Positions 52,282-63,286 of a stretch of DNA of 64,000 nt are shown piece by piece (within the stretch, counting starts at the first letter, position 1; each line of letters begins with the position of its first letter). Origin of the DNA: Bradyrhizobium erythrophlei (GTDB lineage: Bacteria; Pseudomonadota; Alphaproteobacteria; Rhizobiales; Xanthobacteraceae); the NCBI RefSeq assembly GCF_900142985.1, contig NZ_LT670849.1, forward strand, positions 2,852,001-2,916,000, given 5' to 3'. Below the pieces are notes generated by a model. That model saw only the letters and a program-made list of their open reading frames with translations. It made no database searches and had not been told where the DNA came from. A program made the translations under genes and the position numbers.

Positions 52282-53144
52282 GCGCCGCGCTCGACCAGCA
52301 CGGTCTGCGAGGCAAGCCAGCCCATCATCCAGCGCGCCACCCAGGGAATCGGGATGATGAATGCGGACGCGACGATGCAGACGACGGCACGCCAGAGATA
52401 TTCGAGGCCGCTCGCCTTGAAGACGATCTCGCGGTGCGTACCGTCGACGTTGCGGTAAACCCAGCGCGTCTGCGCGGTGTATACCCAGGCCCAGCCGATA
52501 ATGGTGAGGGTGGCCAGCGCGCCCAGAAGATTCCAGCCGAGATACATCCAGTACGAGCCGGAAAAACTCAATCCCAGCGGTTGTCCGCCCGACGAGAGGT
52601 TGGCAAAGAACCAGCGCAGCGCGGCCCAGCCCAAGGCGATCTCGATCAGGAACGAGAGGAAATTGGTGCTGCGGCCGCCGATGATGTGCAGCACAATGAT
52701 CGCGACGACCCCGCCGAGGTAATACAAGAGAATGCCCATCGGCTCACCGGTGAAACCGAGATCCGGCCGGCCGGGCACGCGGGTACGCGAAGTGAGCCAT
52801 TTCAGATTGCTGACGAGAATCCAGGGCAGCGGCAGGACGAAAATCACACCGAAGATAAACAAAAGAAATCGGCCGACGAACTCGAGGATTTCGAAATCGA
52901 TCGATAACGCGCCGCCGTCCCCGTTGGCCATCGCCGGCATTCTGCCAGGCGTGGACGGCGACCGCGCTGCGGGAGAAAAGAAGCCGGGAATCTCGCCAGC
53001 GCTTTGCCAGCCCGCCATGCCCTCGGTCCAGACCAGCGTGTCGGCGCGAACCATACCCCTCGCGATGAAGTCGCGGAATTGAGCTTCCGGAAAAGGCCCT
53101 TGTTGCTGGCCGCGGTCGGCGTAGAACCAGTATCGGTTTGACAT
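52266..53144 (-). CDS. GYF_2-domain multi-pass membrane protein
   Basis: 292 residues from the ATG at 53144 with GGGGGAAG upstream. Residues 1-55 form a GYF_2 domain (YWFYADRGQQQGPFPEAQFRD, LVWTEGMAGWQSAGEI). After a short linker come about five to six membrane helices (95-120, 145-165, 170-190, 205-230, 258-285). The hydrophobic part resembles DUF898-like proteins (WVYRNVDGTHREIVF). Role unknown; GYF_2 domains bind Pro-rich peptides or act as sensors. Confidence 0.8.
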   Translation of the reverse strand: MSNRYWFYADRGQQQGPFPEAQFRDFIARGMVRADTLVWTEGMAGWQSAGEIPGFFSPAARSPSTPGRMPAMANGDGGALSIDFEILEFVGRFLLFIFGVIFVLPLPWILVSNLKWLTSRTRVPGRPDLGFTGEPMGILLYYLGGVVAIIVLHIIGGRSTNFLSFLIEIALGWAALRWFFANLSSGGQPLGLSFSGSYWMYLGWNLLGALATLTIIGWAWVYTAQTRWVYRNVDGTHREIVFKASGLEYLWRAVVCIVASAFIIPIPWVARWMMGWLASQTVLVERGAYAEA

Positions 53145-53786
<642 letters not shown>

Positions 53787-53807
53787 GAGCGCTCGCAAGA
53801 ACGCACC

Positions 53808-53937
53808 CGGGCAAAGCAGAGCTTGGCTGCCGTGGCGCTCATCTCCATTCTCTGGGTCGCCTATGGCTACTCGCTGGTGTTCGCCGGTGACGGTCCGCGG
53901 GCCGGACATTTCCCAGCACGGCGAGGCGCTGCAGTAG
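53808..53937 (+). pseudogene. Remnant of an amtB gene with internal deletion
   Basis: In one frame (about 53811-53897) the DNA encodes SLAAVALISILWVAYGYSLV followed by FAGDG, which lines up with the third membrane helix of AmtB (compare VLWALYGYSLTF in the intact gene at 54617). A base-shifted frame then gives DISQHGEALQ and a stop at 53935-53937, which is a typical AmtB C-terminus. The 5' end, start codon and about 1.1 kb between these pieces are gone. It lies exactly where a glnK-amtB pair would have its amtB. Confidence 0.8.
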
Positions 53938-54123
53938 TAGGCCTTATTTGGATACCTTTGAACTGCTCGCTCGCTGAGCAAAGCGGGCGCGCGGCCTCCC
54001 GTATGCCCGATTCGTAAGCTGAACTGCCTAGCGTTTGGGCTGATACCTGCGGCATTGTTCCACACCTGCGCCGGGGCGCCCAAAAAGCGCGGTGTTAAGG
54101 GAGTGTTTCCAATGCCGGCCGAA

Positions 54124-54580
<457 letters not shown>

Positions 54581-54616
54581 CGCCCTCACCCTTTTTCCAA
54601 TCAGGAGTAAATCGAA

Positions 54617-56062
54617 ATGACGTTCAAGCGTCCCACCAGCACGGGATTGGCGGCCTTCGCCGTCGGCCTGCTTGCCGCGAACGCTGCCTATGCCGAGCCG
54701 ACGATCAACAAGGGCGACAACGCCTGGATGCTCACCTCCACGGTGCTCGTGCTATTGATGACGATTCCGGGCCTCGCTCTGTTCTACGGCGGCCTCGTCC
54801 GCTCCAAGAACATGCTCTCGGTGTTGATGCAGGTGTTCTACACCGTCTGCATCGTCGTCGTGCTTTGGGCGCTTTACGGCTACAGCCTCACCTTCACCGG
54901 CGGCAACGATTTCCTCGGCGGCCTCTCGAAGGCCTTCCTGTCGGGCGTGACGCCTGACTCCAAGGCCGCGACCTTCAGCGTCGACGCGAATATCTCCGAG
55001 CTCGTTTACGTCTGCTTCCAGATGACCTTTGCGGCCATTACGCCCGCGCTGATCGTCGGCGCCTTCGCCGAACGCATGAAGTTCTCGGCGGTCGCGCTGT
55101 TCATTCCGCTCTGGGTGACGCTGATCTATTTCCCGATCGCCCACATGGTCTGGTACTGGGCCGGACCGGACGCGATCTCGGATGCGGTGAAAGCGGTTAC
55201 GGCAGCAGGCAGCGATGCGGCGAAGCTCGCCGCGGCAAAGGCCAAGCTCGCAGAAGTCATGGCCGACGGCGGCTGGATCTACAAGAAAGGCGCGATCGAC
55301 TTCGCCGGCGGCACCGTCGTGCATATCAACGCCGGCATCGCAGGCCTCGTTGGCGCGCTGATCATCGGCAAGCGTATCGGCTACGGCAAGGACCTGATGG
55401 CGCCGCACTCGCTGACCATGTCCATGATCGGCGCCTCGCTGCTCTGGGTCGGCTGGTTCGGCTTCAATGCCGGCTCCAATCTTGAAGCCACCGGCGGCGC
55501 GGCGCTCGCCATGACCAACTCTTTTGTCGCGACCGCAGCGGCTGCGCTGTCGTGGATGTTCTGCGAGTGGATGCTCAAGGGCCATCCCTCGGTGCTTGGC
55601 GTGATTTCCGGCGCGGTCGCCGGCCTCGTCGCGGTGACACCCGCCGCCGGCTATGCCGGTCCGATGGGCGCGATCGTGCTTGGCCTGATCGTCGGCGTGG
55701 TCTGCCTCTTCTTCGTCACTGCCGTGAAAAATGCACTCGGCTACGACGACTCGCTCGACGTCTTCGGCGTCCACTGCGTCGGCGGAATCATCGGCGCGCT
55801 TGGCACCGGCATTCTGGTCAACCCGGCGCTCGGCGGCACCGGCATCATGGACTACGTCACCGGCAAGATCGCGGACTACGAATTCGGCGCACAGATGACC
55901 TCCCAGATCTGGGGCGTCTGCACCACGCTGGTGTGGTCGGGTGTCGGTTCGGCCATTCTCTACAAGGTCGTCGATGTCATCGTCGGTCTGCGCGTCAATG
56001 TCGAAAGCGAGCGCGAGGGCCTCGACCTCACCGACCACACCGAACGCGCCTACAACATGTGA
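54617..56062 (+). CDS. amtB: Ammonium transporter AmtB
   Basis: 481 residues with a cleavable signal peptide (end AYA, residue 27) as in enteric AmtB. Eleven membrane helices follow. Signatures: PGLALFYGGLVRSKN, the Phe gate region, DFAGGTVVHINAGIAGLVGAL (in parts; first conserved His), and FGVHCVGGIIGALGTG (second conserved His), which line the ammonia channel. C-terminal tail EGLDLTDHTERAYNM contacts GlnK. A strong terminator follows at 56143-56178. Confidence 0.97.
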   Translation: MTFKRPTSTGLAAFAVGLLAANAAYAEPTINKGDNAWMLTSTVLVLLMTIPGLALFYGGLVRSKNMLSVLMQVFYTVCIVVVLWALYGYSLTFTGGNDFLGGLSKAFLSGVTPDSKAATFSVDANISELVYVCFQMTFAAITPALIVGAFAERMKFSAVALFIPLWVTLIYFPIAHMVWYWAGPDAISDAVKAVTAAGSDAAKLAAAKAKLAEVMADGGWIYKKGAIDFAGGTVVHINAGIAGLVGALIIGKRIGYGKDLMAPHSLTMSMIGASLLWVGWFGFNAGSNLEATGGAALAMTNSFVATAAAALSWMFCEWMLKGHPSVLGVISGAVAGLVAVTPAAGYAGPMGAIVLGLIVGVVCLFFVTAVKNALGYDDSLDVFGVHCVGGIIGALGTGILVNPALGGTGIMDYVTGKIADYEFGAQMTSQIWGVCTTLVWSGVGSAILYKVVDVIVGLRVNVESEREGLDLTDHTERAYNM

Positions 56063-56142
56063 GTTCTCCCGAGGGCACGCTCTTCCAAGAGGGTGCCCAG
56101 AACTACGGTTCGAGCACATACCCGGCAATGCTCAGACCGTTG

Positions 56143-56178
56143 AGGGGCTTCAGCGCAAGCTGGAGCCCCTTTTTTCTT
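56143..56178 (+). terminator. Rho-independent terminator after amtB
   Basis: AGGGGCTTCAGC - GCAA - GCTGGAGCCCCT forms a 12-pair stem with one G-T pair and a GNRA-type loop, followed by TTTTTCTT. An additional hairpin with GGGCAC / GTGCCC lies at 56074-56099, closer to the amtB stop. Confidence 0.9.
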
Positions 56179-56219
56179 AGGCTCTTCGGAAAGGTGGATT
56201 TCGACGCCCACGCCGATGG

Positions 56220-56234
56220 TTAATCGCGTCTTAA
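56220..56234 (+). promoter_or_regulatory. CtrA box upstream of aminotransferase-ftsK operon
   Basis: TTAATCGCGTCTTAA is a perfect TTAA-N7-TTAA, followed by CC as in the usual CtrA site. It is 66 bases before the aminotransferase ATG. The gene two positions on is ftsK, a cell-division gene, which supports CtrA control; binding is not proven. Confidence 0.6.
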
Positions 56235-56299
56235 CCTCGCCGTATCTATGGTGGTTTGATCCCTCTCCCGCAGGTCAAGACACGCGACCTGTGGCCTGA

Positions 56300-57535
56300 A
56301 TGAGTGCTGGCGCGACAAGCATGGCCATGACCGCAACATCCCGCGCGCCGCAAGGCGCAGGAAACCAGGAAAGCGAACGCTCGCCCTTCCTGCGGGTGAC
56401 CGAATTGCTGGCCCCTTATCAACCGGCCAAACCCTTGATAACGCTATCTTTAGGAGAGCCGCAGCATCCGGTGCCGGCTTTCGTGGGTCCGATTCTGGCC
56501 GCGCATATCGCAGATTTTGGCCGCTATCCGATCGCCAAGGGCATCGAGCCGTTTCGGCGCGCCGTGTCTGGCTGGCTGTCCCGGCGCTTTCGCCTGCCAC
56601 GCCCCGTCGATCCCGAGACCGAAGTGCTGGTGCTCAGCGGCAGCCGCGAAGGACTTTTCCTGGCGGCGCTCGCCGCCGTTCGTTTTGTCGGCGAGCGCAA
56701 GGGCAAGCCGGCTATCCTGATGCCCAACCCCTTCTACCCGGCCTATGGCGCCGGCGCGCGCGCCGCGGGCTGCGAGCCGATCTATCTGCCGGCCACGGTC
56801 GCGAACGGATTCTTGCCCGACCTCGACGCGCTCGATGAGGAAACCCTTGCACGGACGGTGGCGATGTACATCGCCTCACCCGCCAATCCGCAAGGCTCGG
56901 TCGCGTCCAGGGATTATTTCGTCCGCCTGAAGCAACTTGCCGACCGCTATGGCTTCATGATCTTCAGCGACGAATGCTACTCGGAAATCTACACGCAAGA
57001 AGCGTCCGGCAGCATGCTTGAATGCGCCGGCGGCGATTTCGCCAATGTGGTCGCGTTTCAATCGCTGTCGAAGCGCTCGAACCTGCCGGGCATGCGCATC
57101 GGCTTTGCCGCCGGTGACAAGCGGTTTCTCAGCGCCTTCCATGAACTGCGCAACGTGGCTGCGCCGCAGGTGCCGGTCCCGGTCCAATACGTGGCGGCGG
57201 CTGCCTACAATGACGAAGCCCATGTCGAGGAAAACCGGCGTCTCTACCGGATCAAATTCGATCTCGCCGATCGGATTCTCGGCAGCCGTTACGGCTACCA
57301 CCGTCCGGCCGGAGGCTTCTGCGTCTGGCTCGACGTCGCGGCGAAAGGCGGCGACGAAGCGGCCACCGTGACGCTCTATCGTGATGCCGGCGTTCGCGTG
57401 ATCCCGGGCAGCTATCTCGCAAGACGGCAGCCGGACGGCAGCAATCCCGGCGCAGGCTTCATCCGTCTCGCGCTGGTCGCGGACAGTGAAACAACCGCCG
57501 AAGCGCTGCACCGGCTGGTTCAAACTCTGGGCTGA
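56300..57535 (+). CDS. PLP aminotransferase, DapC-like (class I/II)
   Basis: 411 residues (ATG at 56300; ATGs at 56321 and 56327 are alternatives). Fold-type I features: substrate start [28 protein letters not shown], cofactor loop [42 protein letters not shown] (Asp to the pyridine N), the PLP Lys in [14 protein letters not shown], and Arg in GFIRLAL for the carboxylate. It is close in plan to N-succinyl-diaminopimelate aminotransferases, which make the meso-diaminopimelate precursor of lysine and peptidoglycan. Coupling to ftsK by a TGATG overlap fits that role. Confidence 0.85.
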   Translation: MSAGATSMAMTATSRAPQGAGNQESERSPFLRVTELLAPYQPAKPLITLSLGEPQHPVPAFVGPILAAHIADFGRYPIAKGIEPFRRAVSGWLSRRFRLPRPVDPETEVLVLSGSREGLFLAALAAVRFVGERKGKPAILMPNPFYPAYGAGARAAGCEPIYLPATVANGFLPDLDALDEETLARTVAMYIASPANPQGSVASRDYFVRLKQLADRYGFMIFSDECYSEIYTQEASGSMLECAGGDFANVVAFQSLSKRSNLPGMRIGFAAGDKRFLSAFHELRNVAAPQVPVPVQYVAAAAYNDEAHVEENRRLYRIKFDLADRILGSRYGYHRPAGGFCVWLDVAAKGGDEAATVTLYRDAGVRVIPGSYLARRQPDGSNPGAGFIRLALVADSETTAEALHRLVQTLG

Positions 57536-59985
57536 TGAGCATGGCGACAATGGAACGCGTCATTCCCCTGGTGAGCCAGCTGCCGGCCGCGATCCGCGAG
57601 GCGCTGATGCGGCGCTTACGCGAGCTCGCGGGCCTTGGCCTGGTGGCATTGGCCGGCGGCGTGGCCGCGGCGCTTGCGACCTGGTCGGTGCAGGACCCGA
57701 GCTTCAGCCACGCCACTTCGCGTCCGATTCACAATATCGCCGGCTACACAGGCGCCATCAGCGCCGATCTCCTGATGCAGATTCTCGGCCTGGGGGCGAT
57801 CATGCTGATCCTCCCGATCGCCGTATGGGGCTGGCGCATGCTGACCCACCGCACCTTCGATCGCGAGGCGCTACGGCTCGGCTGCTGGATGTTGTGCACG
57901 ATTCTCGCCGCGGGATTTGCCAGCTGCTGGCCGCATGGCGGCGCCTGGCCGTTGCCGACGGGGCTTGGCGGCGTGGTCGGCGATGCGCTGGTGCGCGCGC
58001 CGGCTGTGGCGTTCGGTCCGCCCGGCTTCGTCTATAGCCTCGTGCTCGGAATGATTCTCGGCGCGGCCACGGTCGCAACCTTCCTGTTTGCAAGCGGTTT
58101 CGGTTCGCAGCCGCGCGACGAAGACTTGGCCTCGATCGAGGAGGACGATGACGAGCCCCTGACAGAAGACAAGGATGGCGGCTCGATCTCGCTCGGCTGG
58201 GCTGTCCACGCCTTCATGAGCACGAAGGCACGCCTCGCCTGGCTATTGGGTGCCGCCTATCGGTGGCTGGTTTCCAGCGGCTCCAATCATCAACGCACAC
58301 CGTTGTCCTTTGATCGCCACGAGCCGAACCTCGGCGGCCGCGCCGCTCCCTCTATCGCCCCCGACGGCGGTGACGAGGAGTACGAGGAGGAAGACGAGGA
58401 AGAAGAAGAGCCGGCCGCGCGAGCGCCTCGCAAGAAAGCCGCGCCTAAATCGTCCGCGAAAAGATCCGAGAAATGGGATTTCCCGGCGATTTCGATGCTT
58501 GCCGCACCCAAGGCGACCGACCGCCAGCCGCTGTCCAAGGCCGAGCTGGAAAACAATTCGCGCCGGCTCGAAAGCGTGTTGCAGGATTTCGGCGTCCGCG
58601 GCGAGGTCGTCAAGGCCCATCCCGGTCCGGTGGTCACCCTGTACGAACTCGAGCCCGCGCCCGGCATCAAGTCGTCGCGCGTGATCGGGCTTGCCGACGA
58701 TATCGCCCGCTCGATGAGTGCGCTCTCGGCGCGCGTCGCCGTCGTGCCTGGCCGCAACGCCATCGGCATCGAATTGCCGAACGCCCATCGCGAGAAGGTT
58801 TACCTGCGCGAACTGCTCACCGCGAAGGAACTCAACGAGTCCGTCGCAAAGCTTCCGCTCTGCCTCGGCAAGACCATTGGCGGCGACCCCGTCATCATCG
58901 ATCTGGCCCGCACGCCGCATATGCTGATTGCCGGCACCACCGGCTCGGGCAAATCGGTCGCGATCAACACCATGATCCTGAGCCTCGTCTATCGGCTGCG
59001 GCCGGACCAGTGCCGGCTGATCATGGTCGATCCCAAGATGCTCGAACTCTCCGTCTATGACGGCATTCCGCATCTGCTGACGCCCGTCGTGACCGATCCC
59101 AAGAAAGCCGTTGTCGCGCTGAAATGGGCCGTGCGCGAGATGGAAGAACGCTACAAGCGGATGGCCAAGCTCGGCGTGCGCAACATCGATGGCTATAACG
59201 CGCGCCTCGGTGAAGCGAGGGCCAAGGGCGAGGAACTCACGCGCACCGTACATACCGGCTTCGACAAGGAAAGCGGCAAGGCGATCTACGAGGAAGAGAA
59301 GCTCGACCTCGATCCGTTGCCCTATATCGTCATCATCGTCGACGAAATGGCCGACCTGATGATGGTCGCCGGCAAGGACATCGAAGGCGCGGTGCAGCGT
59401 CTTGCGCAGATGGCGCGCGCCGCCGGCCTGCATGTGATCCTCGCGACGCAGCGGCCGTCGGTCGACGTCATCACTGGCACCATCAAGGCAAACTTCCCGA
59501 CCCGCGTCGCCTTCCAGGTCACGTCAAAAATCGACAGCCGCACGATCCTCGGCGAAATGGGCGCCGAACAGCTGCTCGGCCAGGGCGACATGCTTTACAT
59601 GGCGGGCGGTGGGCGCATCAGCCGCGTGCACGGTCCTTTCGCGTCCGACGAGGAAGTCGAGAAGGTGGTGCGCCATCTCAAGACGCAAGGCTCGCCGGAA
59701 TACCTCGAAGCTGTTACCGCCGAGGAGCCCTCCGAAGAGGACGGCGCGGTATTCGATGGCACCAGCATGGGCAGCGACGGCGGTGGGGACCTGTTCTCGC
59801 AGGCGGTGGCCATCGTCAAACGCGATCGCAAGGCCTCGACCAGTTATATTCAGCGCCGGCTGCAAATTGGCTACAATCGTGCGGCATCGCTGATGGAACG
59901 AATGGAACTTGAGGGCATCGTGGGGCAGGCCAACCACGCCGGCAAACGCGAAATTCTCGTTCCGGAAGAAGAGGGCGGCTTCTGA
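57535..59985 (+). CDS. ftsK: DNA translocase FtsK
   Basis: 816 residues; the ATG overlaps the previous stop as TGATG. The N-terminal 190 residues hold four membrane helices. A linker with an acidic run ([12 protein letters not shown], about residues 281-292) and Lys-rich [12 protein letters not shown] leads to the motor: Walker A GTTGSGKS at about 467, Walker [13 protein letters not shown] at about 600, [17 protein letters not shown]. The C-terminal gamma domain ([21 protein letters not shown], in parts) reads the KOPS sites that direct DNA towards dif. It clears the chromosome from the division septum. Full length. Confidence 0.96.
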   Translation: MSMATMERVIPLVSQLPAAIREALMRRLRELAGLGLVALAGGVAAALATWSVQDPSFSHATSRPIHNIAGYTGAISADLLMQILGLGAIMLILPIAVWGWRMLTHRTFDREALRLGCWMLCTILAAGFASCWPHGGAWPLPTGLGGVVGDALVRAPAVAFGPPGFVYSLVLGMILGAATVATFLFASGFGSQPRDEDLASIEEDDDEPLTEDKDGGSISLGWAVHAFMSTKARLAWLLGAAYRWLVSSGSNHQRTPLSFDRHEPNLGGRAAPSIAPDGGDEEYEEEDEEEEEPAARAPRKKAAPKSSAKRSEKWDFPAISMLAAPKATDRQPLSKAELENNSRRLESVLQDFGVRGEVVKAHPGPVVTLYELEPAPGIKSSRVIGLADDIARSMSALSARVAVVPGRNAIGIELPNAHREKVYLRELLTAKELNESVAKLPLCLGKTIGGDPVIIDLARTPHMLIAGTTGSGKSVAINTMILSLVYRLRPDQCRLIMVDPKMLELSVYDGIPHLLTPVVTDPKKAVVALKWAVREMEERYKRMAKLGVRNIDGYNARLGEARAKGEELTRTVHTGFDKESGKAIYEEEKLDLDPLPYIVIIVDEMADLMMVAGKDIEGAVQRLAQMARAAGLHVILATQRPSVDVITGTIKANFPTRVAFQVTSKIDSRTILGEMGAEQLLGQGDMLYMAGGGRISRVHGPFASDEEVEKVVRHLKTQGSPEYLEAVTAEEPSEEDGAVFDGTSMGSDGGGDLFSQAVAIVKRDRKASTSYIQRRLQIGYNRAASLMERMELEGIVGQANHAGKREILVPEEEGGF

Positions 59986-60087
59986 CCTACCGTTCACGGG
60001 CCTCCAGGCCGCATTTTTTCACGGAAAAACGATAGCCCGCCTGGGGCGAAGCACGATAAAAGAGCCGCAAACCGACGGGACGATGCG

Positions 60088-60942
60088 TTGACCGATACCC
60101 AGAAAAATCGAATGGCTACCCGCTTCGCGCTTGCCTGTAACCGCGCAGCCTTCACGAAAGCGGCGGCGGCGTTTGCCGTCACCGCCTATGTCGGCGCCGT
60201 TTCAACGCAGGCCTTCGCGCAGGCTCCGAACCCGCCGCAGGGCATTCCCGCTCCAAAACCCGCCCCGAAGTCCCGCGACGGCGCGGTCGACGCGCCAAGG
60301 GGGCCGGCCGCTACCGGCGCGATGCAGACACCGCCCACGCCGTTCATTCCGGACCCGCATCGCAATTTGCCCTTGAGCATCTTTGCGACCTTCGACGACA
60401 AGCAGAAGGCGCAGGCCGCCAAGATCAGCACCTACCTTTCGTCGCTTCAGACGCTGATCGGCAACTTCGTTCAGGTCGGCCCCGACGGCAGCAAGACCAA
60501 GGGCCAGTTCTTCATCCAGAAACCCGGCAAGGTGCGCTTCGAATATGAATCGCCGAATCCGATCGCGATTGTCGCCGACGGATCGATGGTGGCCGTACGC
60601 GACCGCAACCTTTCGACCCAGGACCTCTACCCGCTGTCGCAAACGCCGCTGCGGTATTTGCTGTCGGACCGCATCGACCTGATGAAGGATACCAACGTCG
60701 TCAGCGTAACCGCCGACGATCTTTTCGTCAGTGTCACGATCGAGGAGCGGCAGTTGCTGACCGGCACCAGCCGCCTGATGCTGATGGTCGGCGCCAAGGA
60801 CGGCCAGCTCAAGCAATGGACCGTGACCGATCCGCAGGGCTACGACACCACGGTCGCGGTCTATAATCTCGACACGTCCAGGAAGATCGATCCGGGCATG
60901 TTCAAGATCGACATGTCGGAAAAGACCTTTCCGCCGGGCTGA
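60088..60942 (+). CDS. Outer-membrane lipoprotein carrier LolA-family protein
   Basis: 284 residues from a TTG at 60088; an ATG at 60112 is an alternative. Signal peptide with cleavage at AFA (about residue 44), then a Pro-rich stretch of about 45 residues that is not usual in LolA. The domain proper starts near 105: ISTYLSSLQTLIGNFVQVGPDGS, GQFFIQKPGKVRFEYESPNP, then VADGSMVAVRDR. LolA carries lipoproteins across the periplasm to the outer membrane. In alphaproteobacteria it commonly follows ftsK and precedes xth, as here. Confidence 0.9.
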   Translation: MTDTQKNRMATRFALACNRAAFTKAAAAFAVTAYVGAVSTQAFAQAPNPPQGIPAPKPAPKSRDGAVDAPRGPAATGAMQTPPTPFIPDPHRNLPLSIFATFDDKQKAQAAKISTYLSSLQTLIGNFVQVGPDGSKTKGQFFIQKPGKVRFEYESPNPIAIVADGSMVAVRDRNLSTQDLYPLSQTPLRYLLSDRIDLMKDTNVVSVTADDLFVSVTIEERQLLTGTSRLMLMVGAKDGQLKQWTVTDPQGYDTTVAVYNLDTSRKIDPGMFKIDMSEKTFPPG

Positions 60943-61059
60943 TCTTCGAGCCGAATTTTATCGAACAATCCACTGTTGAGTGGCCACGCTGCAAAATCAT
61001 CCTTGATCGCAGGCCGGAGACATGCGTGTTCTTGAAACACACTCGTCTCATCGGTCCTC

Positions 61060-61875
61060 ATGCGCTTTTCCCTGACAACCTGGAACATCAATTCGGTGCG
61101 CTTGCGCATCAATCTCGTCGCCAAATTCATCAAGTCGGTGAGGCCTGACGTCCTGTGCTTGCAGGAGACCAAATGCATCGACGATGCATTTCCGCTCAAG
61201 CGCTTCAAGCGGCTCGGCTATGAGCACATCGCATTGAACGGCCAGAAAGGCTATCACGGCGTCGCCATTGTCTCACGGCTGCCATTCGAGAAGACTGACA
61301 TCCGGACCTTCTGCGACAAGCTCGACTCCCGTCACATCTCCGTCGAGTTCGGACCAGGCGCCCAGCTCGCCCGGCCTCTGGTCCTGCATAACTTCTACGT
61401 ACCGGCCGGCGGCGACATTCCGGATCCCGCGCTCAATCCGAAATTCGAACACAAGCTGCGATTTCTCGACGAGATGAAATCCTGCGAACCGCTGCATCCG
61501 CGCGGCGAGGATCGCCACATTCTGGTCGGCGATCTCAACGTCGCGCCGCACGAGAACGACGTCTGGTCGCACAAGCAATTATTGAAGATCGTTTCGCACA
61601 CGCCGATCGAATGCGAGAAACTGCTCGCCGCGCAGAACCAGGGTGACTGGATCGATGTGGCGCGCGATCGCATTCCGATGTCGGAGAAAGTCTATACCTG
61701 GTGGAGCTATCGCGCGGCGGACTGGACGGTCGGCGACCGCGGCCGCAGGCTCGATCACATCTGGGTCTCCCGCGCGCTCAAGGAGCGGGTCAGCGACTTC
61801 CGGATCGTGCGCGATGCGAGAGGCTGGGAGCGGCCGTCCGACCACGTTCCCGTAACGGTCACGCTCGATCTTTAG
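61060..61875 (+). CDS. xth: Exodeoxyribonuclease III
   Basis: 271 residues. EEP-family nuclease acting as AP endonuclease and 3'-5' exonuclease in base-excision repair. Motifs: LTTWNINSVRLR, CLQETKC (metal Glu), YHGVAIVSR, LVGDLNVAPHENDVW (catalytic Asp and Asn), and RRLDHIWVS with DHVPV at the end (catalytic Asp-His). All active-site residues present; length normal. Confidence 0.94.
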   Translation: MRFSLTTWNINSVRLRINLVAKFIKSVRPDVLCLQETKCIDDAFPLKRFKRLGYEHIALNGQKGYHGVAIVSRLPFEKTDIRTFCDKLDSRHISVEFGPGAQLARPLVLHNFYVPAGGDIPDPALNPKFEHKLRFLDEMKSCEPLHPRGEDRHILVGDLNVAPHENDVWSHKQLLKIVSHTPIECEKLLAAQNQGDWIDVARDRIPMSEKVYTWWSYRAADWTVGDRGRRLDHIWVSRALKERVSDFRIVRDARGWERPSDHVPVTVTLDL

Positions 61876-61895
61876 ATTTCGAATCGCTCGACAAT

Positions 61896-62336
61896 TCAGG
61901 TAGAGAGCTTGCCGCTTGCCATCAGAATATCGCTGGCGATCTGGCTCGTACGCTTGGCAAATTCGTCGCGCAGCCGCCGCGCAGCCGCCGGATCGCTTTC
62001 CAGCACCCGCTGAAACAGGCTGCGGGCGACGCGAATCACCGAGGAATCTTCCAGCGCGGTCGCCGTCGAAGGCCGCCGCATCGCGTTGATCAGCGCAAGC
62101 TCGCCGATCAGGGCACCGGGACCGGCCACGACCTCGGCACCACCATCCTGAATACGAAACGCGCCGCGCTGGACGATGAAGCCGGCATCGGCCTCGTCGC
62201 CAGCATGGAAGAGCGCGGAGTCGCGCGGCATGTTGCGTTGTTCGGAGCCGATCGCCAGCATGCGCAACGACGCGGTCCCGAGCACGCGAAGCGTCGGGAC
62301 TCGCTCCAGCAGGGCGACATCATCCTCGATCGACAT
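61896..62336 (-). CDS. Cyclic-nucleotide-binding domain protein without HTH
   Basis: 146 residues. One cNMP-binding beta-barrel: LFHAGDEADAGFIVQRGAFRI, then the phosphate-binding cassette GALIGELALINAMRRPSTA with Glu and Arg where cAMP-type ligands bind. A helix ends the protein and there is no DNA-binding domain, so it is not a Crp/Fnr regulator. Probably a stand-alone sensor or adaptor. It follows the response-regulator gene by 39 bases on the same strand. Confidence 0.85.
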   Translation of the reverse strand: MSIEDDVALLERVPTLRVLGTASLRMLAIGSEQRNMPRDSALFHAGDEADAGFIVQRGAFRIQDGGAEVVAGPGALIGELALINAMRRPSTATALEDSSVIRVARSLFQRVLESDPAAARRLRDEFAKRTSQIASDILMASGKLST

Positions 62337-62375
62337 CAGAGACCAGTTGCGCGACGAATCGTGAAGCGAATCGTA

Positions 62376-63062
62376 TCACGGCACCAGTTTGTAGCCACCG
62401 GCTTCCGTCACCAGTATCTCCGGATTGGCGGCGTCCTTTTCGATCTTCTGGCGAAGCCGGTAGATATGGGTTTCCAGCGTGTGCGTAGTGACGCCGGAAT
62501 TATAACCCCAGACTTCCTGAAGCAGCGTCTCGCGCGACACCGGCGCCTGACCGGCACGGTAGAGGAAGCGGAGAATCGCGGTTTCCTTTTCCGTCAGGCG
62601 AACCTTGCGGGCGTTGGCGCCCGTCAGCATCTTGGAGCCGGGACGGAAGCTGTAGGGGCCGACCGAGAACACGGCGTCTTCGCTGGCTTCATGCTGGCGA
62701 AGCTGCGCGCGGATGCGCGCCAGCAGCACCGCGAAACGGAATGGTTTGGCGACATAGTCATTGGCGCCGGATTCCAGTCCCAGGATCGTATCCGAATCGG
62801 TGTCATGGCCGGTCAGCATGATGATCGGAGCCTTGAAGCCACCCTTGCGCAGGGAACGCACGACTTCGCGGCCATCGGTGTCGGGCAGCCCGACATCCAT
62901 CAGCACCAGATCGGGCGCATCGGTCTTGGCGGCGGTCGCGCCTTTGGCGCCCGTGTCGACGGCGGAAGCTTCGAATTCGTCGTGTAGCGATAGTTGCTCC
63001 ACCAGCGTATCGCGCAGATCGGTATCGTCATCTACGATCAGGATCTTGCGGGCATTGGCCAT
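62376..63062 (-). CDS. OmpR-family response regulator, orphan
   Basis: 228 residues. Receiver domain (1-118) with DDD at 11-13, phospho-acceptor Asp in LMDVGLPD at about 56, Thr in MLTGHD and Lys in YVAKPF. Winged-helix output domain (about 130-226) with RLTEKETAILRFLYRAG and SGVTTHTLETHIYRLRQKI. No histidine kinase gene is in the window. The sequence is of the type widely kept in alphaproteobacteria in envelope control, but I cannot name it with confidence. Confidence 0.9.
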   Translation of the reverse strand: MANARKILIVDDDTDLRDTLVEQLSLHDEFEASAVDTGAKGATAAKTDAPDLVLMDVGLPDTDGREVVRSLRKGGFKAPIIMLTGHDTDSDTILGLESGANDYVAKPFRFAVLLARIRAQLRQHEASEDAVFSVGPYSFRPGSKMLTGANARKVRLTEKETAILRFLYRAGQAPVSRETLLQEVWGYNSGVTTHTLETHIYRLRQKIEKDAANPEILVTEAGGYKLVP

Positions 63063-63286
63063 GGGTATAGTCCTTATGAAGGCAGCGGCGCGGGCCCAGG
63101 GGGTTGGGCCGGGTCGTAGTGGTCAAACGGGGATCTTCAAGACTTTCGTCATGAGGTATGCGGCTGTTACGAATTCACAAGCCGAAACGCAATCTACCCT
63201 AGGATTCGCGGGCATTTAGATGAATGTCCTGTAATGCGGCGGGTCGAATTGTCCCATGACCCGCAATCGAAAGACTCCGGAAGTCC

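Noticed and set aside
53823..54017. Small membrane protein of 64 codons between the glnK genes
   Set aside because: Only its first part is protein-like and that part is a fragment of AmtB; it is treated as a pseudogene.
54752..56128. Long open frame opposite amtB (458 codons)
   Set aside because: An antisense shadow of amtB; the translation is full of His, Asp and Arg and has no family features.
58243..59433. Open frame opposite ftsK (396 codons)
   Set aside because: Antisense to the conserved FtsK motor; no recognisable protein.
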